This document shows, piece after piece, positions 22,501 to 34,804 of a stretch of 64,000 nt of DNA (positions are counted from its first letter, which is position 1; every line of letters begins with the position of its first letter). The notes under the pieces were generated by a model. The model had not been told where the DNA came from. It ran no database searches and worked only from the letters and a program-made list of their open reading frames with translations. This DNA comes from Pisaster brevispinus (Eukaryota > Echinodermata > Asteroidea > Forcipulatida > Asteriidae), in contig JAMKCF010000028.1 of the NCBI GenBank assembly GCA_023634235.1, forward strand, positions 2,474,001 through 2,538,000, given 5' to 3'. The position numbers and the translations under genes were made by a program.

Positions 22501-24261
22501 AGCAGTTATTGCTGCATTGCAAATAAACATATCCAAAGAAACTGATTACTGTTGGAGAGAGCACAGCAGTCTTTTGAAGGTGATATCTAATTTTGTCATC
22601 TTTACCATCTTATATTACTAGTAGTTGAGTACAAAGAAAGACACAGGTTTTCTCGTAGTTAGGCGCTAACAGCGTTTGTGTGTTCTATGGGAAATCCTGT
22701 AGGTATGGGTTCAAGACAAAAGCCTTGAGTTTTAAAACCGATTATCTCTGAACTTTTCAAATTTCAGCGTAGTGTGTAAACGTCTTCCATGTGCCAGCCC
22801 TTGCCATATCTCTGACCGAAGACCTGCCTACACTACACCTCCTCCCAGCAGACTGCGGCTGTCAGATCCTCTTTACTCTCCCTCCTGAAGAGACTGCACT
22901 TCTCGTCATTCATGAGCTTGTGATACCCGATGCTGACTGCGAGAAACATTATTTTGAGGTACTTTTCATCAAGTTAATGTTGCAAAGCAATTTTTTTTAT
23001 ACTGGAGTGTACAGACTAGCAATGTTACGCACAGAGTGGAGGCTTCTGGGAATAATAGCAGGCAGTAGACTTACCAGGTACATCCATTGTCTTCGGAGAT
23101 GTGTGCATGCTCACTACTATGTCAACAATGGAAAATAACCCAGTGTGTTTGCTGCCACCTAGAGTTCCAGTGATGGAAACTAGAGATAAACCTTCCCTTT
23201 ATAATTCTATTGGTGTTTGGCAGATTACCTTCATTCCCACTTGATGGTATGTGACATCCACAAAACGTCAACAAACATTCTCAAGAAAAGTGCAAATAAC
23301 AAGGTAATGTCTGCAAACCTTTCCTTTTTATGTAAATTTTGCAAATCGAATTTGGAAGTTCTGAAGGTCAGTTTTCTTGTGCAAGGTATATTTGGAAACA
23401 ACCACAATAATAAGTTGACTCTTGATCAGCAAAACTTGTTTTAAAAATATGCTTTTATTGTGGTGTTTTTCCGAGAATCTTCTCTTGTTTTTCTACTTTT
23501 TAAAGACTGACGATTTAGCCACCTTGTGCTACAATCGTTACTGTGAGAAATTATATTTATCCTGTAAAATGAGCCTTTCATTTGCTCAGGGTAATGTTGT
23601 CATATTGTTTAAAATAACGCAGCGTGTAGTTATAAAGTGTAGTTTTTAAAGTTACGCGTAGTTTTAAGGTAAGCATCTGTATAAGAGATTGAACATTTAG
23701 CCTAATTTCATGAAGCCTGTTAGCACACAAAAAATGCTATGCACAGTATAAAAATGCTGAGTAGAAATAGGTTATAATCAGCCAAAATGCATAATGACTG
23801 GCGTACCTAACTAATATTGTACTTTTCATCACTGTGATATTCTCTTCTTCTTTTTTCTGTCTATCATCGAGGTTGTTATATAATGCTGACATCAGAGCCT
23901 GGAATCATTCAATCTCCGAACAACGCTTCCAGCACCCGTTATATAACTGCTCCCTTGTGTGCTTTCAGCAATTGTTGTCAAACTGACGTCCCATGGCAGT
24001 ACGTGATGCTTTCCTTTAGTCAACTCAAACTTGAATCCGATCTGCAATGCACGAAGGACTTCATTGAGGTAAGAACAGGGTTTTACTGTTAATTTGTCTC
24101 CAACTGATTTGACTGCTGGAAAAAATGTCTTTGGATTTCAATTATAAGATAGAATCAGAAGCACACTGTATTTGTTAATCTTGTTGGTAAAGGCATGGGA
24201 TCAAAACTACAACTGCTTTCCCACAGAAGGTCTGTAGCCAGCCTCTGTCTTTTACACGGAT

Positions 24262-24600
24262 GTTTGCAAGGTAAACGTGCTACCTGTGTGTCCGACCTGG
24301 TTCCTCCTATCAGGATGTTTGAGTGTTAAACCAGGCTTTCTGCTTGTTAATCTTGCTTGGCTGAGATGTAGAACAAAAAGCAATCCAACAGCTTTATTCC
24401 ATGTACATCTCTTTGGAACTCCTTACCTGTTAAATCAACATTTCTCTCCATCCTACAATCTAAACAGATTTCAGACGCAAATCTACCTTTAGCTCCCTGA
24501 GTTATTCTCATATTGAATGTTTTTTGTCTTGTACGTAACCCCAAAAACCAAGAGTGGCTTTAAGCCTTGTTTTGGGCAAACGTGCTTTAAAGTTATAAAA
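24262..24600 (+). mobile_element. LINE 3' terminal fragment inside CUB gene intron
   Basis: Reads SNSFIPCTSLWNSLP and FLSILQSKQIS before TGA, the usual C-terminal end of animal LINE polymerases, then a 3' UTR containing CCAAGAGTGGCTTTAAGCC and TTGGGCAAACGTGCTTTAAA. The same fragment in the same context is at 38610-38960, so it was present before the segment duplicated. Confidence 0.65.
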
Positions 24601-24961
24601 AAAACACAAGGTCATAACTTGACAGGTTGAAAGGTCATATCTAACACGCTATAGCAAGCACACATTTTGCTCCACGGGATAAGGTCGTATCTCTTTTAAT
24701 TGTTTTTTGCCTACACTTATTGCACTACCAACAACAATTTCAATTGCAACCTGGCTCCACTGACATAGTGAAATCTTTTCTTTTTTTGTGTGTGTTCAGA
24801 TTCAGGACGTGATACCCAAGAAGCGTCTGTCTTCTGTAGGGATGCAAATACTTTCACTTGGATCACCGAGGGAAGTGAAGTCATCGCAAAATTCCAAACA
24901 GACGACGAGTAGTGCTTCCAAAGTTGCAGAGAGCTCGAGAGAAAGAGACATTTTCCTGTAA

Positions 24962-25470
24962 AGTGTTGGACATCAGAGTGGTTGGACGGCAGCTTTTTCC
25001 ATGTATGAACTGAATTATGGCTATCAGTACAGGTAGTGGTCAGCCTACTGGTCTTTATTTTTTGTATAGTTTATTATCTGCTTGTCGACCGACCAGGTTC
25101 ATATTGTAATATTAATAATAATATTAATATATATGTGTATTATTTTAAATGGAATGCATGGGTGTGTTGACTGCGGTTTGGCTGGTGGGATTCGACTTGG
25201 AGGCATAGGTTTGTGAGTTTGTTGTGTGAATGATGATGATTAGTGGGCCCTGTGTGTTAGGTAACTTATGCCTTCTTGCCCATCCAGTGTCATGCTATAT
25301 ATTCTATGTTCTCCAATCACGCACTCATGCATTTGCTTTCTTCGAGATAATAATTATTTGGTAGAGACTGAATATCTAGGAGTTGCCTTCATTTTTATTG
25401 ACATTTTATCGACATACTTGCATTGTATAAGATAATTAAATGTACATGTATGTGTTTTATTGACCGCCTG
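24962..25470. other. Downstream flank of CUB gene copy 1
   Basis: Contains an ATT/AAT microsatellite near 25105-25135 and otherwise unremarkable sequence that is >90% matched by 39265-39760. Confidence 0.5.
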
Positions 25471-25479
25471 CACAACTCT

Positions 25480-25735
25480 CAACAGTTTGTACAGGTGTTT
25501 ACAGAGAGAATAAATCCCAGCCAGATCCACAGTCAACATCCAAAAGCTGGATATAGCTGTGTAGGGCGTCACTTTAATCTTTCTAATCACTCCATTTCTC
25601 TCATGATTTTACAGGGCTTTGAGGCACTAGGAAACCACAAGATTGTTCTTATGAGTAGGGAGAAGCTATGGATAAGGCGTCTTCAGACCATTCAACCCCA
25701 TGGTCTAAACATCCAAGAAGGAAATGTCTAATAAC
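25480..25735 (+). mobile_element. GIY-YIG endonuclease C-terminus of a Penelope-like element
   Basis: In frame after a stretch of lost coding sequence it reads INPSQIHSQHPKAGYS, VGRHFNLSNHSISLM, then FEALGNHK, REKLWIRRLQTIQPHGLN and TAATAA. The pattern HFN-xx-HS plus REKLWIRRLQT-x-PHGLN is the hallmark of the C-terminal part of Penelope-like retroelement proteins. A sister copy is at 39765-40015. Confidence 0.7.
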
Positions 25736-25872
25736 CTTTTGTCTTTGCCTTCTCCTTTTTACCACAGATTCTCCTCTCCAGTCTGCCTCATTCACTAATC
25801 AATTACTTTTGTCTCCCTCTTCCCATCATTTATTTTTTACTTTTTGAGGCTTTGCATGATGAGGTATCAATG

Positions 25873-26607
25873 TATATTCAGTTTGCATTAACACCGTATG
25901 TATATCTACTAGCTATGTAGATTTGTTCTAATGAACTAGGTCTTGCTTTTTTAACATTTTTTATTCTACTGCCGCAGAGTAGATTTGGAAATCGGAAGAC
26001 TACTTCGGGAGACTACTTAGTTCTGAAAAGAACTGTCCTGCTTATTAGCTACTACCTGGGCGGTGGGTAGGAAATTGGCCGGGACTACTACTTTGGCTTC
26101 ATAGTGAATTCGATCGAGGGAACTTCTCAGTATTAACTTCATTGCCGCGGAGTGAGTTCTTAATTGGTCTCAACATTTAGACTAGCTTCCTCTAGTCATC
26201 GTCTCCGGACAATGACTAGAGCAAGCTAGTCGGTTTCGACTAGCTTGCTCCAGTCATCGTCTCCTAACGCTGAGACGATGACTAGAGCAAGCTAGTCGAA
26301 ACGTTGAGACCAATTAAGAACTCACTCCGTGGCAGTGAAGTTAATAACGAGAAGTCCCCTCGATCCTATCCACTATGAAGCCAAAGTAGTAGTCCCGGCC
26401 GATTTCCTACCCTCCGCCCAGGTAGTAGCTAATAAGCTGGACAGTTCTTTTCAGAACTAAGTAGTCTCCCGAAGTAGTCTCCCGATTTCCAAATCTACTC
26501 TGCGGCAGTAGAATAAAAATAAAATAAAAAGCAAGACCTAGTTCTTTAAGAACAAATCTACATAGCTAGTAGATATACACACGGTGATTACTGCAAACCG
26601 AATATAC
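25873..26607. mobile_element. Large fold-back (inverted repeat), arms about 330 bp
   Basis: The left arm (TATTCAGTTTGCATTAACAC, CTACTAGCTATGTAGATTTG, GGTCTTGCTTTTTT, TTCTACTGCCGCAGAGTAG, GAGTGAGTTCTTAATTGGTC) is mirrored by the right arm ending in GCAAACCGAATATAC. The centre holds three further copies of the GACTAG / CTAGTC stem in alternating orientation. It lies directly after the Penelope-like coding remnant, and single right arms also occur in the CTR9 blocks, so the fold-back is probably the terminal repeat of that element in inverted arrangement. Confidence 0.85.
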
Positions 26608-27106
26608 ATCATTTATTTTGTCTTTTGTATTCGTTCCTCTTGTGGTCAAACCAGCCCCTCCCCCACCCCACCCCCTTTTGTTACCCTCCTTTTTGTTCAT
26701 CCTCCTGCTTTCTCTGTGTGCTTTCATCTCTAACGTCTATCTCCACTCCACTTTTTATGTTTGTAGTCTTGTCATTTTGCCTTCAAGAAAGACTCTGCTA
26801 GGGTCGAAACGTCAGGCCACTATCTATTTTTGTGTGTGTAGTAGTTTTTCCATGATTTTTAGAGCCAATTTGTAATAAGTTTTTTGCTGAGAATTTTTTA
26901 TTCATGCTCATTTGTATTTAGAACAACTGATTTAATGTCTGGTCATATTGTTACTTTCAGTGCATATAATTATATACAGTATATTTTTCTTAAGTGTGAG
27001 GGACTGTTTATGTATAATTTTCTTGTGTATGAATCTCACAAGTAAGTCAAATTGTGAATTTGAGGTGCATATATAGTTTAAAGGTGTAAATCAATGAAAA
27101 TCATGG
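26608..27106. other. Flank of fold-back with hammerhead-like GTCGAAACGTC motif
   Basis: Contains GACTCTGCTAGGGTC directly followed by GAAACGTCAGGCC (26791-26818). A similar stretch sits at 41425-41461 in the sister segment. No coding region recognised. Confidence 0.45.
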
Positions 27107-27810
27107 TTGATATTTTTTGACAATTTGCTTGATTCAGCCATGGTTTCTTATTTTCCCTTGAAAAGCTACAAGAGCCGTGTTAATGACAAGCCTTGGCTTA
27201 CACCTCACATAAATGTTTTTGACCGTCAAATTATGTTGGGTAATAGTTATTATTGGTATGACTCTGCTCTTTCATCGCTTAGCCTTGACTCTTTGGCTGG
27301 TAGGAGAGAGGCACACTGCAGGCGTTTTGCTAATGAACTTGCTAATAACCCTCACACTAAAGACCTCCTTCCCCCTACCAGGCATGAGAGTCATGGTCGA
27401 AATCTCCGAAATAGGCATCATGTTTCAACCATCCCCACCAGATCCAGTCGTTTTAAAAATAGTCCTGTTCCTTATTTCATAGGTTTAATTAATTCTTAAT
27501 TATTTCTCCATTTTATTGTGTGTGGTGAGGTTCTTATTTAATTTTATGTTTTATTGAAACATTTATGTCCCTGTTAATTATTCCATTTCCCTTTTAAACT
27601 ACAGTGAGGTGTTTCTTTTGTTTATGTGGTTCTGTTTTTGTTTTAAAGGCGAGTGTGCAATCTGTTTTTCTTATCTATTTTTTTCTATTTAGGTGTCCTT
27701 AAAAAAAAAGTATGTCTTATCGATTTTTTACTATTGTAATGACTCTGTAATTTGACCTTAAAGTCACGAAGTTTGTCAAGTTTAATAAATTTTAAAATCT
27801 TAATCATATA
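27107..27810 (+). mobile_element. Internally deleted LINE ORF2 remnant
   Basis: One open frame of 130 codons fuses two LINE parts. The first (YKSRVNDKPWLTPHI) resembles the linker between endonuclease and reverse transcriptase. The second (REAHCRRFANELANNPHTKD, LLPPTRHESHGRNLRNRHHV, RFKNSPVPYFIGLIN) resembles the extreme C-terminus. The reverse transcriptase between them has been lost in frame. A 3' UTR-like AT-rich tail follows to about 27810. Confidence 0.7.
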
Positions 27811-28560
27811 TAAATGTCATTTTCATAAATCCTTTCTAGGTCACACTTGTTTGTTTTTATGGACCACTCGGGTCGCATGGTCGTAAAGTAGGGAACCCAA
27901 TTGTGCGTCCTCAATGTTCAATTGTCTCCTCCAACTTGGTTGTTAGAATATTTATAGTGAAAAGTTAAGTTTGAAGTCTCGACCTTTAGGCTCATTCTCT
28001 TTTTCGTTTTAGCTTTAGGCCTAAGCAAGAGAGATCAAGAGCACATTTATTTTCTCACGTTATTTTTCTTTATTTTGTACGAAGCATGACTCTGGCCATG
28101 CTCCAAATGCATTTCAGTAGGGAGGGATAGGGTCATAGAGCTATTTGTGAGTATCTGTATCAAAACATAATTTTATTCCAGAAATAATTTTTAAATAGAA
28201 GGCCGGCCTCCTTCCCTTGTCTCTACATTAACTGTTAATTAAGTGAGGAGGGTCCTCATAAATTCCTTCATCTCTGCCAATTGCTTTGTTTTGCTTTATT
28301 AATTGACTTTATATTTATAATATTGTATTTTGTTATGTTCCCTTTGGGGGAGAATTACAAGATGAGCGAGTACCTGCATTTCTGTTTCCATTTTGGAGTA
28401 ATTTGTTTGTTTCTGAGTTTAGCGGGTAGTCCGCTCCCCTTCTGGCAGATAGGGATGAGCTCTTACAATACGTTGAGCCACTTTTTATAGCTCTTACATC
28501 CTTTTAAAGATTCTTTTGCAAAAAAGTATAGTCCCTGCATAAATAGGCAAAGAGTAAAAA
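27811..28560. other. No feature recognised
   Basis: Mixed sequence; AAATAGAAGGCCGGCCTCC near 28193-28212 matches the right edge of the sister segment at about 41720, marking the end of the segmental duplication. Confidence 0.4.
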
Positions 28561-29470
28561 TGGCATCTGAAAAACTGTGGTTAATTAACCACTAATTAGT
28601 GAGCCAAATTAGCCAGCTTCTATTCATAATGAAGGGTACAAATTCTTTTCAGAAAGGTAGTTGACTCGAAAGCACAGGCATTATAAATGGAAATGGTGTC
28701 TGTATATAGTTGTGGCTATTTTTGAGCTGCCTTATTTGGTTCACTAATTAGTGGTTAAATACAGTTTTACAGAAGCTATTTTCCATCTATAGCAGGTACA
28801 ATGCACATGCGGTTGAGTAAAACTACCTTTAAAAAAAAATTGTATCCTTCATTATCAGTAAAAAAAAAAATAGCCCAGGATCTTGAAGACTGTTATAACC
28901 TGGACACACCACTTTTTTGAAGTAGCTTAATTGGTCCAGTAATTAGTGGTTAATTAAGTACAGTTATACAGACGCCATTCTCCATCTATAACACGCAAAA
29001 TGGCCCATGCACTTTAATTAGTCAACTGCCTCTTTGAACTGCTGGTTCAATCTGAGTTCGATCGGAGACTAACAATATTCAAACTGCTCAAAATGCTCTG
29101 ACATGAATTCTGTACTAAGACAAGTGGGTGTTCTGAAGCAGCCAGTTCAATCTCATTAAACGAGTGTTACACTGGGCACCACATTTTGGAGTTAATTAAC
29201 CACATCTACGCAGATGTCATTTGCGTCTCACGTACATTTGCCTTATGCGGTTGAGTAATAACTACCTCTAAGAATGTACTCTTCGTTATTAGTAAAAGTG
29301 TAAGTTTAATCCCAGAATCTTGAAAACTGTCAAACTGAACATACCAAATTTTTGATCTGGCAAATTTGGTCCATTGATTTGTGGTTAGTATCACAGTTAC
29401 ATACGCCATTTTCCATCCATAACACGCACAATTACATAACGCGGTTGAGTAAACTACTTTTCGATATTTT
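28561..29470. repeat. Cluster of diverged repeats with AATTAGTGGTTAATTAA and CCATTTTCCATCTATAAC
   Basis: Direct and inverted copies of ACTAATTAGTG-GACCAAATTAG-CAGCT, ATAACACGCACAATG and GCGGTTGAGTAAACTAC occur at about 28575, 28735, 28925, 29200 and 29345. A further copy lies at 43255-43420. Probably a family of old inverted-repeat transposons. Confidence 0.65.
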
Positions 29471-30054
29471 ATACTTTATTGAAAACAAACACAGATGGAT
29501 GCGTTCATACAAACATGTTTAAAAGGTACGACAAGTGGTTAAGAAAAATATTAATTGTTGGGAAAAAATATTGATGTTAGTATAAAATTTATTATTATTA
29601 TTCCAACGAAAAACTACAAAAAGGAAAACAACTTTTTGACAAGTTCAGAAGTCCCCACCATGTCAATAGTGAGAAAGAAACCCGCTCTGTGACTATCAAT
29701 GCAAGAGTAGTTCAATTTCAACACTTCCAATTTAATTTGTTAATTTAATTAACGTAAAGGTTGCCGATTACAAATTTAAGATTGACAACATATTTTCATC
29801 TGCAAAAAAACTATTATTAGTTCTTGAATGACGAAAGTGGTTAAATTTACCTTTGTGTAAACGATATGCAGTTTTCAGATTACGACAACATGCAAATTAT
29901 TTTACTTTTACTTATTTAATCTTAATTACTGAACTCAGAAAAGTTGAAAGATCAAGGATGACTAGTTTCTCAAATGTTTGAAGTACCCCCCCCCTTCATT
30001 TGCACTTACTTTGATGACGTTGCTGACGTCGCATTCAAGTGACGTAATTTTTAC
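29471..30054. other. No feature recognised; upstream flank of the 30.1-kb exon
   Basis: AT-rich; contains a C9 tract near 29985 and TGACGT motifs near 30012-30040 that could be CRE-like promoter sites, though this is only suggestive. Confidence 0.35.
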
Positions 30055-30147
30055 TTGTCATGTAGCTTATTTTATTGTACAGCGCCCTCACAGCGTTTGG
30101 AATTTTCGCGGGGTTTCTCCAGCATTATTTTGCTTTACGAAGACAAG

Positions 30148-33100
30148 ATGACACCTCGGGTTTCTGGCTACGTTTTTGCTGTTGTTCTTTTTCATTTTGA
30201 ATGCAGCCTTCGAATGATTGAAGATGTAGGCACTGCATGTGTGCGAATGTTCAGGTAAATATCACTTTATTCTACTCTTATTCTACGGTTTATCATGTTC
30301 GTTTGTGCAGTTAGGTTTGTTTCTCTACGATCATTACAACTTTTGGGAGAAAACAAAGACTAAACAATGACGGCAGCAAACGTTTGTCAGTGAAGACAGT
30401 GGCGAGAATGCTAATATTAGTCAAGTCGGGAGCACTCATTCTGGTTTAGTCTGGTTTGGAAATTATGTCTGCAGCACAGAATAATATAACTTTATTCATC
30501 TCTATCATCATCTATGAATTCCAGTTCTCAGAAACATTTTGTGAACTAAATCAACACTCCCAACAGTTCAGTTTTCGGTAGGTTTCTTCTGATCTCTGAC
30601 TCTGCTCTGGTCAGTCCCTCCTGCTACCAATTGTCCACTTGCCGCTTGTGTGCATATACCATTCTACATTGACTTGCCACAGTCCTAAAGAAAAGTTATA
30701 CTTACAAAATCTGTGTCTGCAGTTTCTTCCCAGAACTTAATTATTTCCAAACTTTTTATATGTGTTTTTTTTAATTGTCTTTGTCCAGTAGGCACAGCTA
30801 TTTCTTCATGAGTTTGTGCTGTCTGTGTCAGCTCTTCATCCCATGGCTCATGAAAAGGTACGATTGAGTACTATTAAAGGTATAATACAGGATTGGTAGA
30901 TCTGGTAGAAGAGAGAGTTTCTGACCTAAATCAACAGTTCAGTTTTCAGGAGGTTTCTTCTTCCCCATATCTTTTTCTGACTGTATTGATCTTGAAAAGC
31001 CCTATGGAATTCGCCCCATGTTCCAGGGCTTGAATTTGTTGGGGAAATCCACAAGAATGCAGGGCTTGCATGTTGCTTAAAATATGCACTAGACAAGAAT
31101 TTCTGGTACAAGACCAGAAATAAAGAGAGAAATCCATTATCTACACAGTTTAGCATTTAAACTGTTTTTATCTGAACAAGCACTGACACAAGAGTGATTT
31201 CATTTGTCTGCAGTTTCTTCCCAGAACTTAATTATTCCAAACTTTTTATATGTGTTCTTTTGAATTGTCTTTGTCCAGTAGGCACAGCTATTTCTTCATT
31301 AGTTTGTGCTGTCTGTGTCGGCTCTTCATCCCACGGCTCATGAAAAGGTACAAATTTTATAAGACCTTTGGACTGGTCTGGTCATTAGTTTACTGGCCAG
31401 ACTCTAAAATTATTGGCCTCGAGTCTGCGTTTCAACTCATAATGATGGCCTTTGCTCCTGCAGGGTTTTGACGTTGCTTACCACTCGTCAGAGTTTAGTG
31501 TGTGAGAGCTGAATTTAATTTCCGAATAGACACTTTCATCTGTGTCTAGCTGTTTGTTGGAGGTGAATTTGCCTCGCAATCCAGCTAATATACATTGTCA
31601 AAGAACTGTTTTGTTGCCATCTTTAGAGCAGCCAACTCTCCCTGTTTCTGCAGATAGTTCCCTGAAAATAAATTCATCTTTCCATGTTCAGATAAACAAA
31701 TTTGAAAATCTCCCCAATTATTGTAGGTTTTCCGCCATGTTCTTCATATCGCCCAGATTATTGTAGAAAATTTCCTTGACTGCAAGATGAAAATGTTGGC
31801 AGCTTGACCTAGAGTGGATGTTCGCGTATAAGATCTTCTCTTGAAATCGTACACTTCCGAACTTAATTCTTGAAGCTTGTTAAACCCTATCAATATTTGA
31901 AGTTTATTGATAATTTCCTAAATGAATCAAGTCTTATATTAGTGGGATCTTGTTTGAATTCTTGATTGCACCTGAGAAAGTTCAGGCTTTTTGAGTTTTT
32001 TGACATTCACTTATAGTTTGAAGACTTTCAGATCATAACATATGCAGGCGACGCAGGCTAATGGAACCACATTTAAAGTGTCCTTTTGTGTTGTTATGAT
32101 AACAAACCCAGTCTGTTCTGTGAGGTCTGCATCACTGGACTGCTAGGCCACAACACTCCACTAATTATTGTAGAACAGAACAAGGGATGAATGCATAGTC
32201 AGATTATGGGTCAGGCTCATTCCAGATTGGATTTCGAGCAGCGAAGGCAAACTTATAATTTCAAAATCCGTTGGAGTTAAGTGACCAAGTGTAATAAAAA
32301 CTTGATTCGGTCAGACGTCGTCACTGATCTCTGGTCAGTCCCTCCTGCTACCAATTGTCCACTTGCCACTTGTGTGTGCATATACCATTCTATCTTGACT
32401 TGCCACAGTCCTAAACAAAAAAGGTACTCTTACAAAATCTGTATCTGCAGTTTCTTCCCAGAACTTAATTATTTCCAAACTTTTCATATGTGTTCTTTTG
32501 AATTGTCTTTGTCCAGTAGGCACAGCTATTTCTTCATGGGTTTGTGCTGTCTGTGTCGGCTCTTCATCCCACGGCTCATGAAAAGGTACGATTGAGTACT
32601 ATTAAAGGTATAATACAGGATTGGTAGATCTGGTAGAAGAGAGAGTTTCTGACCTAAATCAACAGTTCAGTTTTCAGGAGGTTTCTTCTTCCCCATATTT
32701 TTTTCTGACGGTAGTCAGCTTGAAAAGCCCTATGGAATTCGCCCCTTGTTCCAGGGCTTGAATTTATTGGGGAAATCCACAAGAATGCAGGGCTTGCATG
32801 TTGCTTAAAATATGCACTGGACAAGAATTTCTGTTACAAGACCAGAAATAAAGAGAGAAATCCATTATCTACTCAGTTTAACATGTAAACTTGTTTTATC
32901 TGAACAAGCACTGACACAAGAGTGATTTCATTTGTCTGCAGTTTCTTCCCAGAACTTAATTATTTCAAACTTTTTATATGTGTTCTTTTGAATTGTCTTT
33001 GTCCAGTAGGCACAGCTATTTCTTCATGAGTTTGTGCTGTCTGTGTCGCCTCTTCATCCCACGGCTCATGAAAAGGTACAAATTTTATAAGACCTTTGGA

Positions 33101-34804
33101 CTGGTCTGGTCATTAGTTTACTGGCCAGACTCTAAAATTATTGGCCTCGAGTCTGCGTTTCAACTCATAATGATGGCCTTTGCTCCTGCAGGGTTCTGAT
33201 GTTGCTTGCCACTTGTCAGAATATAGTGTGTGAGAGCTGAATTTAATTTCCAAATAGACACTTTCATCTATGTCTAGCTGTTTGTTGGAGGTGAATTTGC
33301 CTCGCAATTCAGCTCATACACATTGTCAAAGAACTGTTTTTGTTGCCATCATTAGAGCAGCCAACTCTCCCTGTTTCTGCGGATAGTTCCCTAAAAATAA
33401 ATCCATCTTTCCATGTTCAGATAAACAAATTTGAAAATCTCCCCAATTATTGTAGGTTTTCCGCCATGTTCTTCATATCGCCCAGATTATTGTAGAAAAT
33501 TTCCTTGACTGCAAGATGAAAATGTTGGCAGCTTGACCTAGAGTGGATGTTCGCGTATAAGATCTTCTCTTGAAATCGTACACTTCCGAACTTAATTCTT
33601 GAAGCTTGTTAAACCCTATCAATATTTGAAGTTTATTGATAATTTCCTAAATGAATCAAGTCTTATATTAGTGGGATCTTGTTTGAATTCTTGATTGCAC
33701 CTGAGAAAGTTCAGGCTTTTTGAGTTTTTTGACATTCACTTATAGTTTGAAGACTTTCAGATCATAACATATGCAGGCGACGCAGGCTAATGGAACCACA
33801 TTTAAAGTGTCCTTTTGTGTTGTTATGATAACAAACCCAGTCTGTTCTGTGAGGTCTGCATCACTGGACTGCTAGGCCACAACACTCCACTAATTATTGT
33901 AGAACAGAACAAGGGATGAATGCATAGTCAGATTATGGGTCAGGCTCATTCCAGATTGGATTTCGAGCAGCGAAGGCAAACTTATAATTTCAAAATCCGT
34001 TGGAGTTAAGTGACCAAGTGTAATAAAAACTTGATTCGGTCAGACGTCGTCACTGATCTCTGGTCAGTCCCTCCTGCTACCAATTGTCCACTTGCCACTT
34101 GTGTGTGCATATACCATTCTATCTTGACTTGCCACAGTCCTAAACAAAAAAGGTACTCTTACAAAATCTGTATCTGCAGTTTCTTCCCAGAACTTAATTA
34201 TTTCCAAACTTTTCATATGTGTTCTTTTGAATTGTCTTTGTCCAGTAGGCACAGCTATTTCTTCATGGGTTTGTGCTGTCTGTGTCGGCTCTTCATCCCA
34301 CGGCTCATGAAAAGGTACGATTGAGTACTATTAAAGGTATAATACAGGATTGGTAGATCTGGTAGAAGAGAGAGTTTCTGACCTAAATCAACAGTTCAGT
34401 TTTCAGGAGGTTTCTTCTTCCCCATATTTTTTTCTGACGGTAGTCAGCTTGAAAAGCCCTATGGAATTCGCCCCTTGTTCCAGGGCTTGAATTTATTGGG
34501 GAAATCCACAAGAATGCAGGGCTTGCATGTTGCTTAAAATATGCACTGGACAAGAATTTCTGTTACAAGACCAGAAATAAAGAGAGAAATCCATTATCTA
34601 CTCAGTTTAACATGTAAACTTGTTTTATCTGAACAAGCACTGACACAAGAGTGATTTCATTTGTCTGCAGTTTCTTCCCAGAACTTAATTATTTCAAACT
34701 TTTTATATGTGTTCTTTTGAATTGTCTTTGTCCAGTAGGCACAGCTATTTCTTCATGAGTTTGTGCTGTCTGTGTCGCCTCTTCATCCCACGGCTCATGA
34801 AAAG
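30148..34804 (+). CDS. Unknown gene: start exon plus six tandem copies of a 66-nt phase-2 exon
   Basis: The start exon 30148-30254 encodes MTPRVSGYVFAVVLFHFECS then LRMIEDVGTACVRMF and stops at AG|GTAAAT (phase 2). The 66-nt exon, flanked by CCAGTAG and AAG|GTAC(G/A)A, occurs at 30792-30857, 31282-31347, 32520-32585, 33010-33075, 34249-34314 and 34739-34804. Each adds RHSYFFMSLCCLCRLFIP then RLMKR-type residues, hydrophobic and Cys-rich. The exon is symmetric (phase 2 in, phase 2 out), so any number could be spliced without a frame change. No later exon or stop could be assigned. I do not recognise the family; a membrane-anchored protein is the most that the residues suggest. Whether it is expressed is unknown. 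Confidence 0.4.

Larger units (their letters stand above)
21723..24961 (+). pseudogene. CUB-domain protein, partial and frameshifted (copy 1)
   Basis: CUB domains are ~110-residue extracellular beta-sandwich modules of secreted or membrane proteins. Exons: 21723-21894 (second half of a CUB: LLEFVSDE then SFPGYSAYYTVLPW), about 22791-22958 (first half: DCGCQILFTLPPEE ... CEKHYFE), 23872-24068 (first half: GIIQSPNNAS, LCAFSNCC, LSFSQLKLESDLQC, DFIE) and 24800-24961 (second half). The last exon reads as CUB (ASVFCRDANTFTWI, SEVIAKFQTDDE) only in a frame that the splice from 24068 does not give, implying a small deletion near 24808; the spliced frame ends in TAA at 24959-24961. The halves do not pair in order, suggesting lost exons. 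No signal peptide or membrane segment is visible. Confidence 0.55.
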
